NCBI RefSeq assembly: GCF_016865485.1
Contig: NZ_AP024452.1
Coordinates: forward strand, 5,912,501-5,976,500
Direction: 5' to 3'
Length of the DNA stretch: 64,000 nucleotides
Origin: Luteitalea sp. TBR-22
Lineage (GTDB): Bacteria; Acidobacteriota; Vicinamibacteria; Vicinamibacterales; Vicinamibacteraceae
The notes beneath the pieces are model-generated. The model made no database searches and was not told the origin of the DNA. It saw nothing but the letters and a program-made list of their open reading frames with translations. Of the stretch, positions 16,392-24,151 are shown piece after piece. The position numbers were made by a program, and so were the translations under genes. The first letter of the stretch is position 1; each line of letters starts with the position of its first letter.

Positions 16392-17144
16392 ATGCCTGAG
16401 ACCCCTGCCAGAACACCTGCCGGCCTGAGCATCTTCTTCCCGGCCTACAACGACAGCGGCACCATCGCCAGCATGGTGGTGTCGGCGTTGCTGGCGGCGC
16501 GCGCGCTCACGCCGGACCACGAGGTGATCGTCGTCAACGACGGCAGCAAGGACGGCACGCCCCAGATCCTCGACGAGCTGGCGCGGATGTACCCGCAGGT
16601 GCGCATCGTCCACCACCCGAAGAACCGGGGCTACGGCGGCGCCCTGCGCAGCGGGTTCGAGGCGGCCACCAAGGAGTTCGTCTTCTACACCGACGGCGAC
16701 GCGCAGTACGACCCGTCGGAGGTCGCCCTGTTGTGGGAGCGGATGGGGCCGGGCGTGGACCTGGTGAACGGCTACAAGATCGCGCGATCGGACCCCTTCC
16801 ACCGCATCGTGATCGGCCGGCTCTACCATCACACGGTCAAGACGCTGTTCGGCCTGGGCGTGCGCGACGTCGACTGCGACTTCCGGCTGATGCGCCGCTC
16901 CATCTTCGACACCGTGACGCTGACCAAGGACAGCGGCGTCATCTGCCTCGAGATGATGAAGAAGATCACCGACGGCGGCTTCCGGATCGCGGAGGTGCCC
17001 GTGCACCACTACCACCGCGCCTACGGCAAGTCGCAGTTCTTCAACTTCCGCCGCATCTTCCGCACCGGCCTCGACGTGCTGCGGCTCTGGCACGACCTGG
17101 TCATCAAGAAGGTGCACCGGGCGGCTCCGCAGGCGCGGGCATGA
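16392..17144 (+). CDS. GT2 family glycosyltransferase
   Basis: A 250-residue GT-A fold protein, third GT2 member of the operon. It shows LSIFFPAYNDSGTIASMV (12-29), VVNDGSKDGTP (about 47-57), YTDGDAQYDP near residue 96 with the metal-binding Asp pair, and a conserved core RDVDCDFRLMRR. It lacks clear membrane helices. It is probably a sugar transferase in building a lipid-linked glycan. The gene lies 26 nt after the previous one and overlaps the following epimerase gene as ATGA. Exact donor unknown. Confidence 0.82.
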   Translation: MPETPARTPAGLSIFFPAYNDSGTIASMVVSALLAARALTPDHEVIVVNDGSKDGTPQILDELARMYPQVRIVHHPKNRGYGGALRSGFEAATKEFVFYTDGDAQYDPSEVALLWERMGPGVDLVNGYKIARSDPFHRIVIGRLYHHTVKTLFGLGVRDVDCDFRLMRRSIFDTVTLTKDSGVICLEMMKKITDGGFRIAEVPVHHYHRAYGKSQFFNFRRIFRTGLDVLRLWHDLVIKKVHRAAPQARA

Positions 17145-18136
17145 CCGACTATCAGGCGTCGTACCGCGGCCGCCGCGTGATGATCACCGGCGGGCTCGGC
17201 TTCATCGGCAGCAACCTGGCGCGCGCCCTCGTCGACCTCGGCGCCGACGTGCTGCTGGTCGACTCGCTGATTCCCGACTACGGCGGTTCGCTCGAGAACA
17301 TCCGCGGCATCGAGGATCGCGTCCGCGTCAACGTCGCCGACATCCGGCAGCAGACGACGATGAACTACCTCGTGCAGGGGCGCGAGGTGATCTTCAACCT
17401 GGCCGGGCAGGTCAGCCACATCGACTCGATGCGGGATCCGTACACGGATCTCGAGATCAACTGCCGCAGCCAGATGACCGTGCTCGAGGCCTGCCGCCGC
17501 AACAACCCCGGCGTCAAGGTCGTGTTCGCGGGCACGCGCCAGATCTACGGCAAGCCCGACTACCTCCCGGTCGACGAGAACCACCTGGTGCGCCCGACCG
17601 ACGTCAACGGCATCAACAAGGCCGCCGGCGAGCAGTACCACCTGGTCTACAACAACGTGTTCGGCGTCCGCGCCTGCTCGCTGCGCCTGACCAACATCTA
17701 CGGTCCGCGCCAGCTGGTGAAGCACAACCGCCAGGGCTTCATCGGCTGGTTCATCCGCCGCATCGTCGAGGACCAGGAAATCGAGATCTTCGGCGACGGC
17801 ATGCAGATGCGCGACTTCGTGTACGTCGACGACGCGTGCGACGCCTTCCTGCGGGCCGGCGCGATGGACACCTGCAACGGCCAGGTGTTCAACGTCGGCG
17901 GGTCCGAGCCGATCAAGCACAAGGACCTGGTCGAGCTGATGATCGAGGTCGCCAATTCCGGGCGCCGCCGCTTCGTCGAGTGGCCCGCGGAGAAGAAGGC
18001 CATCGACATCGGCAGCTTCTACGCCGACTCGACCCGCTTCCGCACCACCACCGGCTGGACTCCGGCCGTCACGCTGCGCGAGGGCCTGACGCGCACGATC
18101 GCGTTCTATCGCGAGCACCTGCCCCGCTACCTCTGA
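17141..18136 (+). CDS. SDR-family nucleotide-sugar epimerase/dehydratase with Tyr-to-Asn change
   Basis: Extended short-chain dehydrogenase of 331 residues with the NAD-binding loop GGLGFIGS (17-24), D41 for ribose binding, NLAGQVSH (86-93), GTRQIYG (131-137), LTNIYGPRQ and the downstream GDGMQMRDFVYVDD that is typical of sugar-nucleotide epimerases and dehydratases. It probably changes the sugar of an NDP-hexose for the glycan made by this operon; the adjacent aminotransferase would fit a 4-keto intermediate. The usual catalytic YxxxK reads N156-G-I-N-K160: the lysine is kept but the tyrosine is replaced by asparagine. It is possibly a distinct enzyme type rather than an inactive protein, since the rest is well conserved. 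Confidence 0.85.
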   Translation: MTDYQASYRGRRVMITGGLGFIGSNLARALVDLGADVLLVDSLIPDYGGSLENIRGIEDRVRVNVADIRQQTTMNYLVQGREVIFNLAGQVSHIDSMRDPYTDLEINCRSQMTVLEACRRNNPGVKVVFAGTRQIYGKPDYLPVDENHLVRPTDVNGINKAAGEQYHLVYNNVFGVRACSLRLTNIYGPRQLVKHNRQGFIGWFIRRIVEDQEIEIFGDGMQMRDFVYVDDACDAFLRAGAMDTCNGQVFNVGGSEPIKHKDLVELMIEVANSGRRRFVEWPAEKKAIDIGSFYADSTRFRTTTGWTPAVTLREGLTRTIAFYREHLPRYL

Positions 18137-19242
18137 TGCACACGCCCGACGTCCGCGTCCCGTTCCTGTCGCTGCGCCCGGGCGAGGACGCCGACGCCCT
18201 GCGCGCCGCCGTCAACCGCGTCATCGACCGCGGCTGGTTCATCCTGGGCCCCGAGCTCGAGGCCTTCGAGGCGGAGTTCGCGGCAGCCTCCGGCGCGGCG
18301 CATGCGATCGGGGTCAACACCGGCACCGACGCCATCGCGCTGCTGCTGCGCGGTCTCGGCATCGGCCCCGGCGATGAGGTCATCACGGCACCGCTCTCGG
18401 CCGCCTACACCGCCCTGGCCGTGATGATGGCGGGCGCGCGACCGGTGTTTGCCGACATCGATCCCGAGCGCCACACGATCACGCCGGAGACGGTCGCGGC
18501 CGCAATCACGCCGCGCACCGCCGCCATCATGCCGGTGCACCTCTACGGGCAGCCCGCCGACATGCCGGCGATTGCCGCGCTCGCCTCCCGCCACGGGCTC
18601 GCGCTCGTCGAGGACGCCGCGCAGGCCCACCTGGCCACCTGCGGCGGGGCGCCCGTCGGCAGCTTCGGCAGCGGCGCGGCGTTCAGCTTCTACCCGACCA
18701 AGAACCTCGGCGCCCTCGGCGACGCGGGGGCGATCACCACCGGCGATGCCGCCCTGGCCGACCGCCTGAGGCGCCTGCGCAACGGCGGCCAGAAGACGAC
18801 CTACCAGCACGACGAGTTCGGCGTGAACTCGCGCCTCGACGAGATGCAGGCCGCCATCCTGCGCGAACGGCTGCAGCGACTGCCCGGCTGGACCGCCCAG
18901 CGTCGGGCCATCGCGGCCCACTATCGGACCCGCCTGGCCGGCGGCCCGGTCCACGTACCGGCCGAGTTCGACGCCGGCCACGTCTATCACCTGTTCGTGG
19001 TGCGGACGACGCAGCGCGACGCCTTCCGCGCGCACATGCTGGCGCAGGGCGTCCAGACCCTGGTGCACTACCCCAAAGCGCTCACCGAGCAGCCCGCCAT
19101 CCAGTCCGAGGCGCCTGCCGACTGCCCGGAGGCCGTCAGGGCGGCGGCGCAGGTGTGCTCGCTGCCGCTCTACCCGTCGCTGTCGCTGCACGACGCGGAT
19201 CTGGTTGCCGACGCGGTGATGTCGTTCGCACCGGCCCTCTGA
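18136..19242 (+). CDS. DegT/DnrJ/EryC1 family sugar aminotransferase
   Basis: PLP-dependent aminotransferase of 368 residues that would convert a keto-sugar nucleotide to an amino sugar. Family features are FLSLRPGEDADAL at the N terminus, GVNTGTDAIALLLRGLGIGPGDEVI around 55-80, VEDAAQAHLA around 157, and the PLP-lysine region FSFYPTKNLGALGDAG (K near 187). The C-terminal half has NSRLDEMQAAIL and HVYHLFVVR. The ATG at 18136 shares one base with the preceding stop (TGATG). It ends the glycan operon; product sugar cannot be deduced. Confidence 0.9.
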   Translation: MHTPDVRVPFLSLRPGEDADALRAAVNRVIDRGWFILGPELEAFEAEFAAASGAAHAIGVNTGTDAIALLLRGLGIGPGDEVITAPLSAAYTALAVMMAGARPVFADIDPERHTITPETVAAAITPRTAAIMPVHLYGQPADMPAIAALASRHGLALVEDAAQAHLATCGGAPVGSFGSGAAFSFYPTKNLGALGDAGAITTGDAALADRLRRLRNGGQKTTYQHDEFGVNSRLDEMQAAILRERLQRLPGWTAQRRAIAAHYRTRLAGGPVHVPAEFDAGHVYHLFVVRTTQRDAFRAHMLAQGVQTLVHYPKALTEQPAIQSEAPADCPEAVRAAAQVCSLPLYPSLSLHDADLVADAVMSFAPAL

Positions 19243-19293
19243 GCCGTCGGCCACCCAGCGGCGAGGTGGGACACCCCGCCCTATCTCTACACC

Positions 19294-19321
19294 GACGGCC
19301 GACTGCCGACGGCCGACTCCC
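19294..19321. repeat. Tandem 14-mer repeat downstream of the glycan operon
   Basis: GACGGCCGACTGCC (19294-19307) is followed at once by GACGGCCGACTCCC (19308-19321). It is one of several CCGAC/GAAGGCC-rich intergenic repeats in the window. A -10-like TATACT (19326-19331) follows and may belong to the promoter of the next gene, but no convincing -35 was seen. Confidence 0.6.
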
Positions 19322-19398
19322 GTCCTATACTTGGATCTCGCGCGCACACTGCCGTCTGCTCCTCGACCCCTCTGTCGCGCGCGTGTCAGGTGGTCCCC

Positions 19399-20250
19399 AT
19401 GTCCCGACCGTTCCTGCTCGCTGCCGCCCTGCTCGGGATGTCGGCCGCGTCCGTCTCGGCCCAGTCCATCACCCTGACGCTGAGGGAGGGCCGGGTGACG
19501 TTGATCACCCAGAACGCCATGCCCGCCGCCATCCTGGCCGAGTGGGCCCGGCAGGGGCAGGTGCGGGTGGTCGACGGCGATCGCATCCCCGGTACCCCCC
19601 TGACACTCCGGCTCGAGAACGTCCCTGAGCGCGAGGCACTCGACATCGTCCTGCGGGGAGCCGCCGGCTACATCGCGGCGCCGCGCACCCAGGCGGCAGC
19701 CGCCAATCTGTCGAGGTTCGACCGATTGATCGTGATGGGCACCTCGCCCGGGGCCGGGATGGCCGCCAGGAACACCCCGGCGGCAACGCGCCAGGCGCCC
19801 GGCGTCGCGGTGCAGAACACGCCACCGGTGCAGGCCGACGAGGACGCGCAGGCCCAGCAGGCCCTGGTGCAGGAGGCGCAGGAGCCGCCGCAGGCGGCCG
19901 GGGTCGAACAGCCGGTGTCGTCCACCAACTTCGACTACGCGAATCCTCAGCGCTACTTCGCGGCACGGCAGGCCGAGCAGCAGGCGGCCGAGGCGGCCGC
20001 GCAGGCCGGCTCACAGCCGTCCGCGTCGCCGATGGGTAGCCTCGGCCAGACCACCAGCCGCCCCGGCGTGCTGCCGACGCCGACACAGCAGGGCACGCCG
20101 GGCGCGGCCGGCAACGGCAACGCGGTGCCAGCCAACCCGTACGGGCTTCCCGCCGGCCCCACGCCGGGCTCCTCGGCCACGCCGTCGACGCTCGAGCCGG
20201 ACCGCGCCAAGTACATCAACCCCTATTCCCCCACGCCGCCACGGCCATGA
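19399..20250 (+). CDS. Secreted protein with STN-like domain and Pro/Ala/Gln-rich tail
   Basis: Unidentified exported protein of 283 residues. A signal peptide (MSRPFLLAAALLGMSAASVSAQ, here noted only by its ends, 1-22) is followed by a domain (about 24-92) that looks like the secretin/TonB short N-terminal fold: the pattern is NAMPAAILAEWARQGQVRVV, then TPLTLRLENVPEREALDIVL. The remainder is low complexity, rich in Ala, Gln, Pro and Gly, with FDYANPQRYFAARQ in the middle and KYINPYSP near the end. Such proteins are periplasmic; a role beside a secretin or TonB system is possible, but none lies nearby. ATG 19399 is preferred over GTG 19390 because it starts the signal peptide directly. Confidence 0.7.
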   Translation: MSRPFLLAAALLGMSAASVSAQSITLTLREGRVTLITQNAMPAAILAEWARQGQVRVVDGDRIPGTPLTLRLENVPEREALDIVLRGAAGYIAAPRTQAAAANLSRFDRLIVMGTSPGAGMAARNTPAATRQAPGVAVQNTPPVQADEDAQAQQALVQEAQEPPQAAGVEQPVSSTNFDYANPQRYFAARQAEQQAAEAAAQAGSQPSASPMGSLGQTTSRPGVLPTPTQQGTPGAAGNGNAVPANPYGLPAGPTPGSSATPSTLEPDRAKYINPYSPTPPRP

Positions 20251-20290
20251 CAGGGCGCCGGCTCCATGGCCGGGCGCACCACAGGAACGC

Positions 20291-20749
20291 ATGAGCGACT
20301 CGCTTCCCGTCCGGGTGAACGCCGACCTCGCGTCGGCACTCCGGGCCCGTGACCAGGAAACCCTCGACACCCTCCGCATGCTCAAGACCGCGCTCACCAA
20401 CAAGCGCGTCGAGCTGACTCGCGACCTCGAGGATCGGGAGGCCCTGCAGGTCGTCACGACGCTGGTGAAGCAGCGAAAGGACAGCGCGAGCCAGTTCAGC
20501 GCCGCCGGACGCGAGGAACTCGCCGAGAAGGAGCGCCGCGAGGCCGCCATCCTCGAGCGGTACCTGCCCGCCGCGCTCGACGAGGCCGCCCTCTCGGCGC
20601 TGATCGAGGAGGCGGTGCGCGAGAGCGGCGCCGCCGGCCCGAAGGACATGGGCAAGGTCATGAAGGTGCTGATGCCCAGGCTGGCCGGGCAGGTCGTGGA
20701 CGGCAAGGCCGTCAACGAGCAGGTCAAGGCCCGGCTGGCGTCGGCCTGA
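20291..20749 (+). CDS. GatB/YqeY domain protein
   Basis: A 152-residue member of the YqeY family, whose fold matches the tail of the GatB subunit of the tRNA-dependent amidotransferase. Family features are ALRARDQETLDTLRMLKTAL (15-34), VVTTLVKQRKDSASQF (about 55-70), EAAILERYLPAAL and the C-terminal KDMGKVMKVLMPRLAGQVDG-like stretch with GKAVNEQVK. Function is not firmly known; it is thought to bind tRNA or affect translation quality. It lies 40 nt after the STN-like gene and is often near rpsU or dnaG in other bacteria, which is not the case here. Confidence 0.9.
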   Translation: MSDSLPVRVNADLASALRARDQETLDTLRMLKTALTNKRVELTRDLEDREALQVVTTLVKQRKDSASQFSAAGREELAEKERREAAILERYLPAALDEAALSALIEEAVRESGAAGPKDMGKVMKVLMPRLAGQVVDGKAVNEQVKARLASA

Positions 20750-20861
20750 GGCAATCCTGCCCCACTCCGCGCGCGAACCATCACGTCGTTAAACTTTCTG
20801 CACCGAGGTTCGTCATATGGAATGAAGGCTTCTGAAACGAGCCTCTCATCCATCCTCCTTT

Positions 20862-20894
20862 GACGGCCTCGTCCCTCAACGAGGCCGTCTTTTT
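20862..20894 (+). terminator. Strong rho-independent terminator
   Basis: GACGGCCTCGT (20862-20872), loop CCCTCA, ACGAGGCCGTC (20879-20889), then TTTTT. The stem is 11 perfect base pairs followed by a U-tract. It lies 113 nt after the GatB/YqeY gene and right before the VCBS gene. A 13-codon frame (ATG 20822 to TGA 20863) ends at the base of the stem, so it may terminate the upstream gene, a short independent RNA, or act as an attenuator. Confidence 0.88.
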
Positions 20895-22548
20895 GTCTGC
20901 CCCCCGCCCTCTCCGCCTGCCACTGTCGGTTGCGTGGGCCGTCGCGGTCGCGACGGCGACGGTGCTCACCCAACCTGCCCCGCCCCGGTTCCGCAACGTC
21001 CAGCCGGACAGCGGCGTGGCCTTCGTCCTCGAGCACGCCCCGACGCCCGACAAGCGCCTCATCGAGACCATGCCCGGCGGGTTGGCGGCCTTCGACTACG
21101 ACGACGACGGGCGCGTCGATCTGTTCTTCGCCAACGGCAACGCCACCCCTGACCTCGCCAAGGCCGACACACGGTTCCACAACCGCCTGTATCGGAACCT
21201 CGGCGGCATGAAGTTCGAGGACGTCACCGACCGCGCCGGACTTGCCGGGCGGGGCTTCGCGATGGGCGCGGCCGCCGGTGACTACGACAACGACGGGCAC
21301 GTGGACCTGTTCGTGCCGGGTGTCGGCCAGCCCACGCTCTACCGCAACACCGGGCAGGGTCGCTTCGAGGACGTGACGACGCGGGCCGGGATCGCGTCGT
21401 CGCCCTGGTCGGTCGCGGCCGCGTGGGTGGACGTCGACCGTGACGGGCGCCTCGACCTGTTCGTCGTCAACTATCTCGACTGGTTGCCACAGGCCAACCG
21501 CTTCTGCGGCGATCGCGTCCGCGACCTGCGTGTGTACTGTCACCCGAAGTACTTCGCGGGCCTGCCCAACCAGCTCTATCGCAACAAGGGCGACGGCACG
21601 TTCGAGGACGTGTCGAAGGCCAGCGGCATCGCGGCGCACGTCGGCAAGGGCATGAGCGTGGCAGTCGCCGACTTCGACGCCGATGGGCGCGACGACCTGT
21701 TCGTGACCAACGATGGCGTGCCCAACTTCCTGTTCCACAACGTCGACGGCAGGCGCTTCGAGGAGACTGGCCTGCTGGCCGGCGTGGCGCTGCCCGGCTT
21801 CGGCCGGCCGATCTCCAGCATGGGGGCCGCGGTGCACGACGTGACGGGCGACGGCCGCCCCGACCTGCTCGTGACCGCGCTCAAGGGCGAGACCTTCCCG
21901 CTCTACGTCAACGACGGCGGCATGACGTTCCACGACGGCACGCACCAGGCCCGGCTCGCCGCGCCGAGCAGCCAGCGCAGCGGCTGGGGCCTGGCGTTGG
22001 CCGACCTCGACAACGACGGCCGCGTCGACATCGCGACCGCCAACGCGCACGTCAACGACCTGATCGATCGCTTCGAGGCCTCGACATACAAGGAGGCCAA
22101 CGCCATCCTGCTCAATCGCGGCACGACCTTCGAGGACGTCACCGCGCTGTCGGGCCCCGAACTGTCGGCCGCCACCGCGGCGCACCGCGGCCTGCTCGCG
22201 GTCGACCTCGACGACGACGGCCGGCTCGACCTGGTGACGACGAGCCTGGGCGGACCGGTCGAGATCTGGAGGAACGAAGGCCCCGCGGGCCACTGGCTGC
22301 GCGTCCGCCTGCGGGGGCGGGCCTCCAACCGCGACGGCCTCGGCGCCATCGTCACGGTCGGCGGGCGCCGCCACGCCATGACGTCAGCGTCTGGTTACGC
22401 CTCGTCGACGCTGCGCGGCGTGCACGTGGGGCTCGGCGACGCCGCCGCCCCGCCGGGCATCGAGGTGACCTGGCCATCGGGGCGCACGCAGGTCGTGCAG
22501 GCGCCGGGCGTCGACCAGGTGGTGGAGGTCACGGAACCGGGGGCGTGA
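20893..22548 (+). CDS. Secreted VCBS/FG-GAP repeat protein with ASPIC/UnbV domain
   Basis: Beta-propeller-type extracellular protein of about 551 residues related to CRTAC1. A hydrophobic leader (LPLSVAWAVAVATATVL) is followed by repeated calcium-binding FG-GAP/VCBS motifs such as DYDDDGRVDLFF, DYDNDGHVDLFV, DVDRDGRLDLFV, DFDADGRDDLFV, DLDNDGRVDIAT and DLDDDGRLDLVT. The last 80 residues (GHWLRVRLRG, NRDGLGAIVTV, VTWPSGRTQVV) form the ASPIC/UnbV domain. The function is unknown; abundance of these proteins is usual in Acidobacteriota and Planctomycetota. The start is uncertain: TTG 20893 lies in the U-tract of the terminator; GTG 20962 is an alternative but would cut the leader. The 3' end overlaps the convergent TPR gene by 20 nt. 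Confidence 0.85.
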   Translation: MSAPRPLRLPLSVAWAVAVATATVLTQPAPPRFRNVQPDSGVAFVLEHAPTPDKRLIETMPGGLAAFDYDDDGRVDLFFANGNATPDLAKADTRFHNRLYRNLGGMKFEDVTDRAGLAGRGFAMGAAAGDYDNDGHVDLFVPGVGQPTLYRNTGQGRFEDVTTRAGIASSPWSVAAAWVDVDRDGRLDLFVVNYLDWLPQANRFCGDRVRDLRVYCHPKYFAGLPNQLYRNKGDGTFEDVSKASGIAAHVGKGMSVAVADFDADGRDDLFVTNDGVPNFLFHNVDGRRFEETGLLAGVALPGFGRPISSMGAAVHDVTGDGRPDLLVTALKGETFPLYVNDGGMTFHDGTHQARLAAPSSQRSGWGLALADLDNDGRVDIATANAHVNDLIDRFEASTYKEANAILLNRGTTFEDVTALSGPELSAATAAHRGLLAVDLDDDGRLDLVTTSLGGPVEIWRNEGPAGHWLRVRLRGRASNRDGLGAIVTVGGRRHAMTSASGYASSTLRGVHVGLGDAAAPPGIEVTWPSGRTQVVQAPGVDQVVEVTEPGA

Positions 22549-24067
22549 TCGCCTGGGCGTCGGCAGGCGCGGCGGCGGCCGGGGCGGCGGCCTGCGACCG
22601 CTTCTGGTACTCGGCCAGGAGCAGCTTGGCGCGCTCGGGCTTGCCCGTGCGCTGCATCGCCTGCGCGAGCTGGTAGTGGACGCTGCCGTCGGGGTCGGCG
22701 GCCAGCGCCTTCTCGAGGTGCGGGATCGCGGCCGCGTGGTCTCCCTTCTGCACGAGGGCACGTCCGAGCGCGGCCTGTGCAGGCAGCATCGTCGGGACGG
22801 CCGCCACCGCCTTGCCGAGCAGCTCGACGGCGCGATCCACCTGCTGGGCCTGCAGCAGCGCCTCGCCGAGGGCGACCTGCAGGTCGGGGGCGCCGGGCGT
22901 CATGCCGTGCAGCTTCTCGAGGAGCGGGAGGGCCGCCTCCAGGTCACGCGCCGCGTAGAGTGCCCCGGCGAGTTCCCGCTCCAGCCCGGGTTCCCCGGGC
23001 GCCAGCTTCAGGGCTTCGCGCAGGTACGCGGCCGCCTCGAGCGGCTGGTTCTGGTCGCGCGCGATGCCGGCGCGCACGGTGAACAACTCGACCGAGGGCG
23101 GAAGCTTTCCGAGCTTGTCGAAGGCGTAGTTGGCCAGTTCGTTGGCAGCCTTCGCCCGCCAGTAGAGGGCGGCCGGCTGGGTGGCGGTCGCGGTGCGTGC
23201 CAGGACGTCCTGGAAGTCTGCCGAGAGGTAGGCACACGCGACGGGCACGGCCTCACACGACGGTTTCTCGGCCTCGGCCTTCTTCTGCTCGACGCCGGCC
23301 CAGTCGGCATGACCGCTGGCCGCATAGACCCGCGCCAGCGTGAGGTGGACGCCTGGCAGCGTCGGCAGCGCCGCCTGCGCCTTCTTGATCAGCGAGAAGG
23401 CGCCCGCGTACTTTTCCTCCACGGCCATCACGTCGGCGGCGAGCAGCCAGACGTAAGGCGAGTCGGCGTCGATCCCCTGCAGCGCCGCGAATGCCTCACG
23501 CGCAACGCCTTCGTAGCTGCGGCCGAGCGCGGCCCAGACCTGCGGCGACTGCGGCTGCGTGACCGACAAGGCCTGCAACTGCACGCTGGCCTCGGCGTAC
23601 TGGTCGAGCGACAGCAGGGCCTCGGCGAGCGCCTGGCGTGCGTTGGCGTTGCCTTCGTCGGCCTGCACGACCTGGCGCAACGGCGGCACGGCCTCCTTCG
23701 GCTTCCCGAGTTCGAGATAGGAGATGCCCAGGAAGAGCCGGGCGGGCAGCAGGTCGGGGCGAAGCCGCAGGGCCTCGCGCAGGGGCGCAATGGCCTCGGC
23801 GGTGCGACCGCCCATCGCGCGGGCCATCCCCAGTTGCATCTGCGCCACCGGGTCGGTGGGCGCCTGTGCCACCAGGCGCTGGAAGATGGCCTCGGCCTCG
23901 CCGAACCTCGAGGCGTCGAGTGCAGCCTCGCCCTGCGCGCGCAACGCCGCGGTGTCGCCGGCCGCAGCCTGGGGACGGGACGTGGCCCGGGCCTGCGCGG
24001 CCAGTCCCACGTACGGCACGCCGCCGACGAGCACCACCATCACCACCGACACGCGCAACGGGTTCAT
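22529..24067 (-). CDS. Secreted tetratricopeptide-repeat protein
   Basis: A 512-residue protein with a signal peptide (MNPLRVSVVMVVLVGGVPYV... to about residue 26) and at least nine TPR units, among them EAIFQRLVAQAPTDPVAQMQ, AIAPLREALRLRPDLLPARL, AVPPLRQVVQADEGNANARQ, AAAYLREALKLAPGEPGLER and AIPHLEKALAADPDGSVHYQ. The tail is Ala/Pro-rich. It is probably a periplasmic scaffold for protein interaction; no catalytic domain was seen. Its partner may be the convergent VCBS/ASPIC protein, because such pairs recur in this phylum, but that is inference. The gene diverges from murJ, with 84 nt between the two starts. Confidence 0.85.
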   Translation of the reverse strand: MNPLRVSVVMVVLVGGVPYVGLAAQARATSRPQAAAGDTAALRAQGEAALDASRFGEAEAIFQRLVAQAPTDPVAQMQLGMARAMGGRTAEAIAPLREALRLRPDLLPARLFLGISYLELGKPKEAVPPLRQVVQADEGNANARQALAEALLSLDQYAEASVQLQALSVTQPQSPQVWAALGRSYEGVAREAFAALQGIDADSPYVWLLAADVMAVEEKYAGAFSLIKKAQAALPTLPGVHLTLARVYAASGHADWAGVEQKKAEAEKPSCEAVPVACAYLSADFQDVLARTATATQPAALYWRAKAANELANYAFDKLGKLPPSVELFTVRAGIARDQNQPLEAAAYLREALKLAPGEPGLERELAGALYAARDLEAALPLLEKLHGMTPGAPDLQVALGEALLQAQQVDRAVELLGKAVAAVPTMLPAQAALGRALVQKGDHAAAIPHLEKALAADPDGSVHYQLAQAMQRTGKPERAKLLLAEYQKRSQAAAPAAAAPADAQAITPPVP

Positions 24068-24151
24068 CACAGCCACTTGTAGGCCGCTGACAACGGGTCC
24101 GTCAACACGGGGAGGCCGGCTCGCCCTGATGGCGCGTGCGAGAATGACGCG

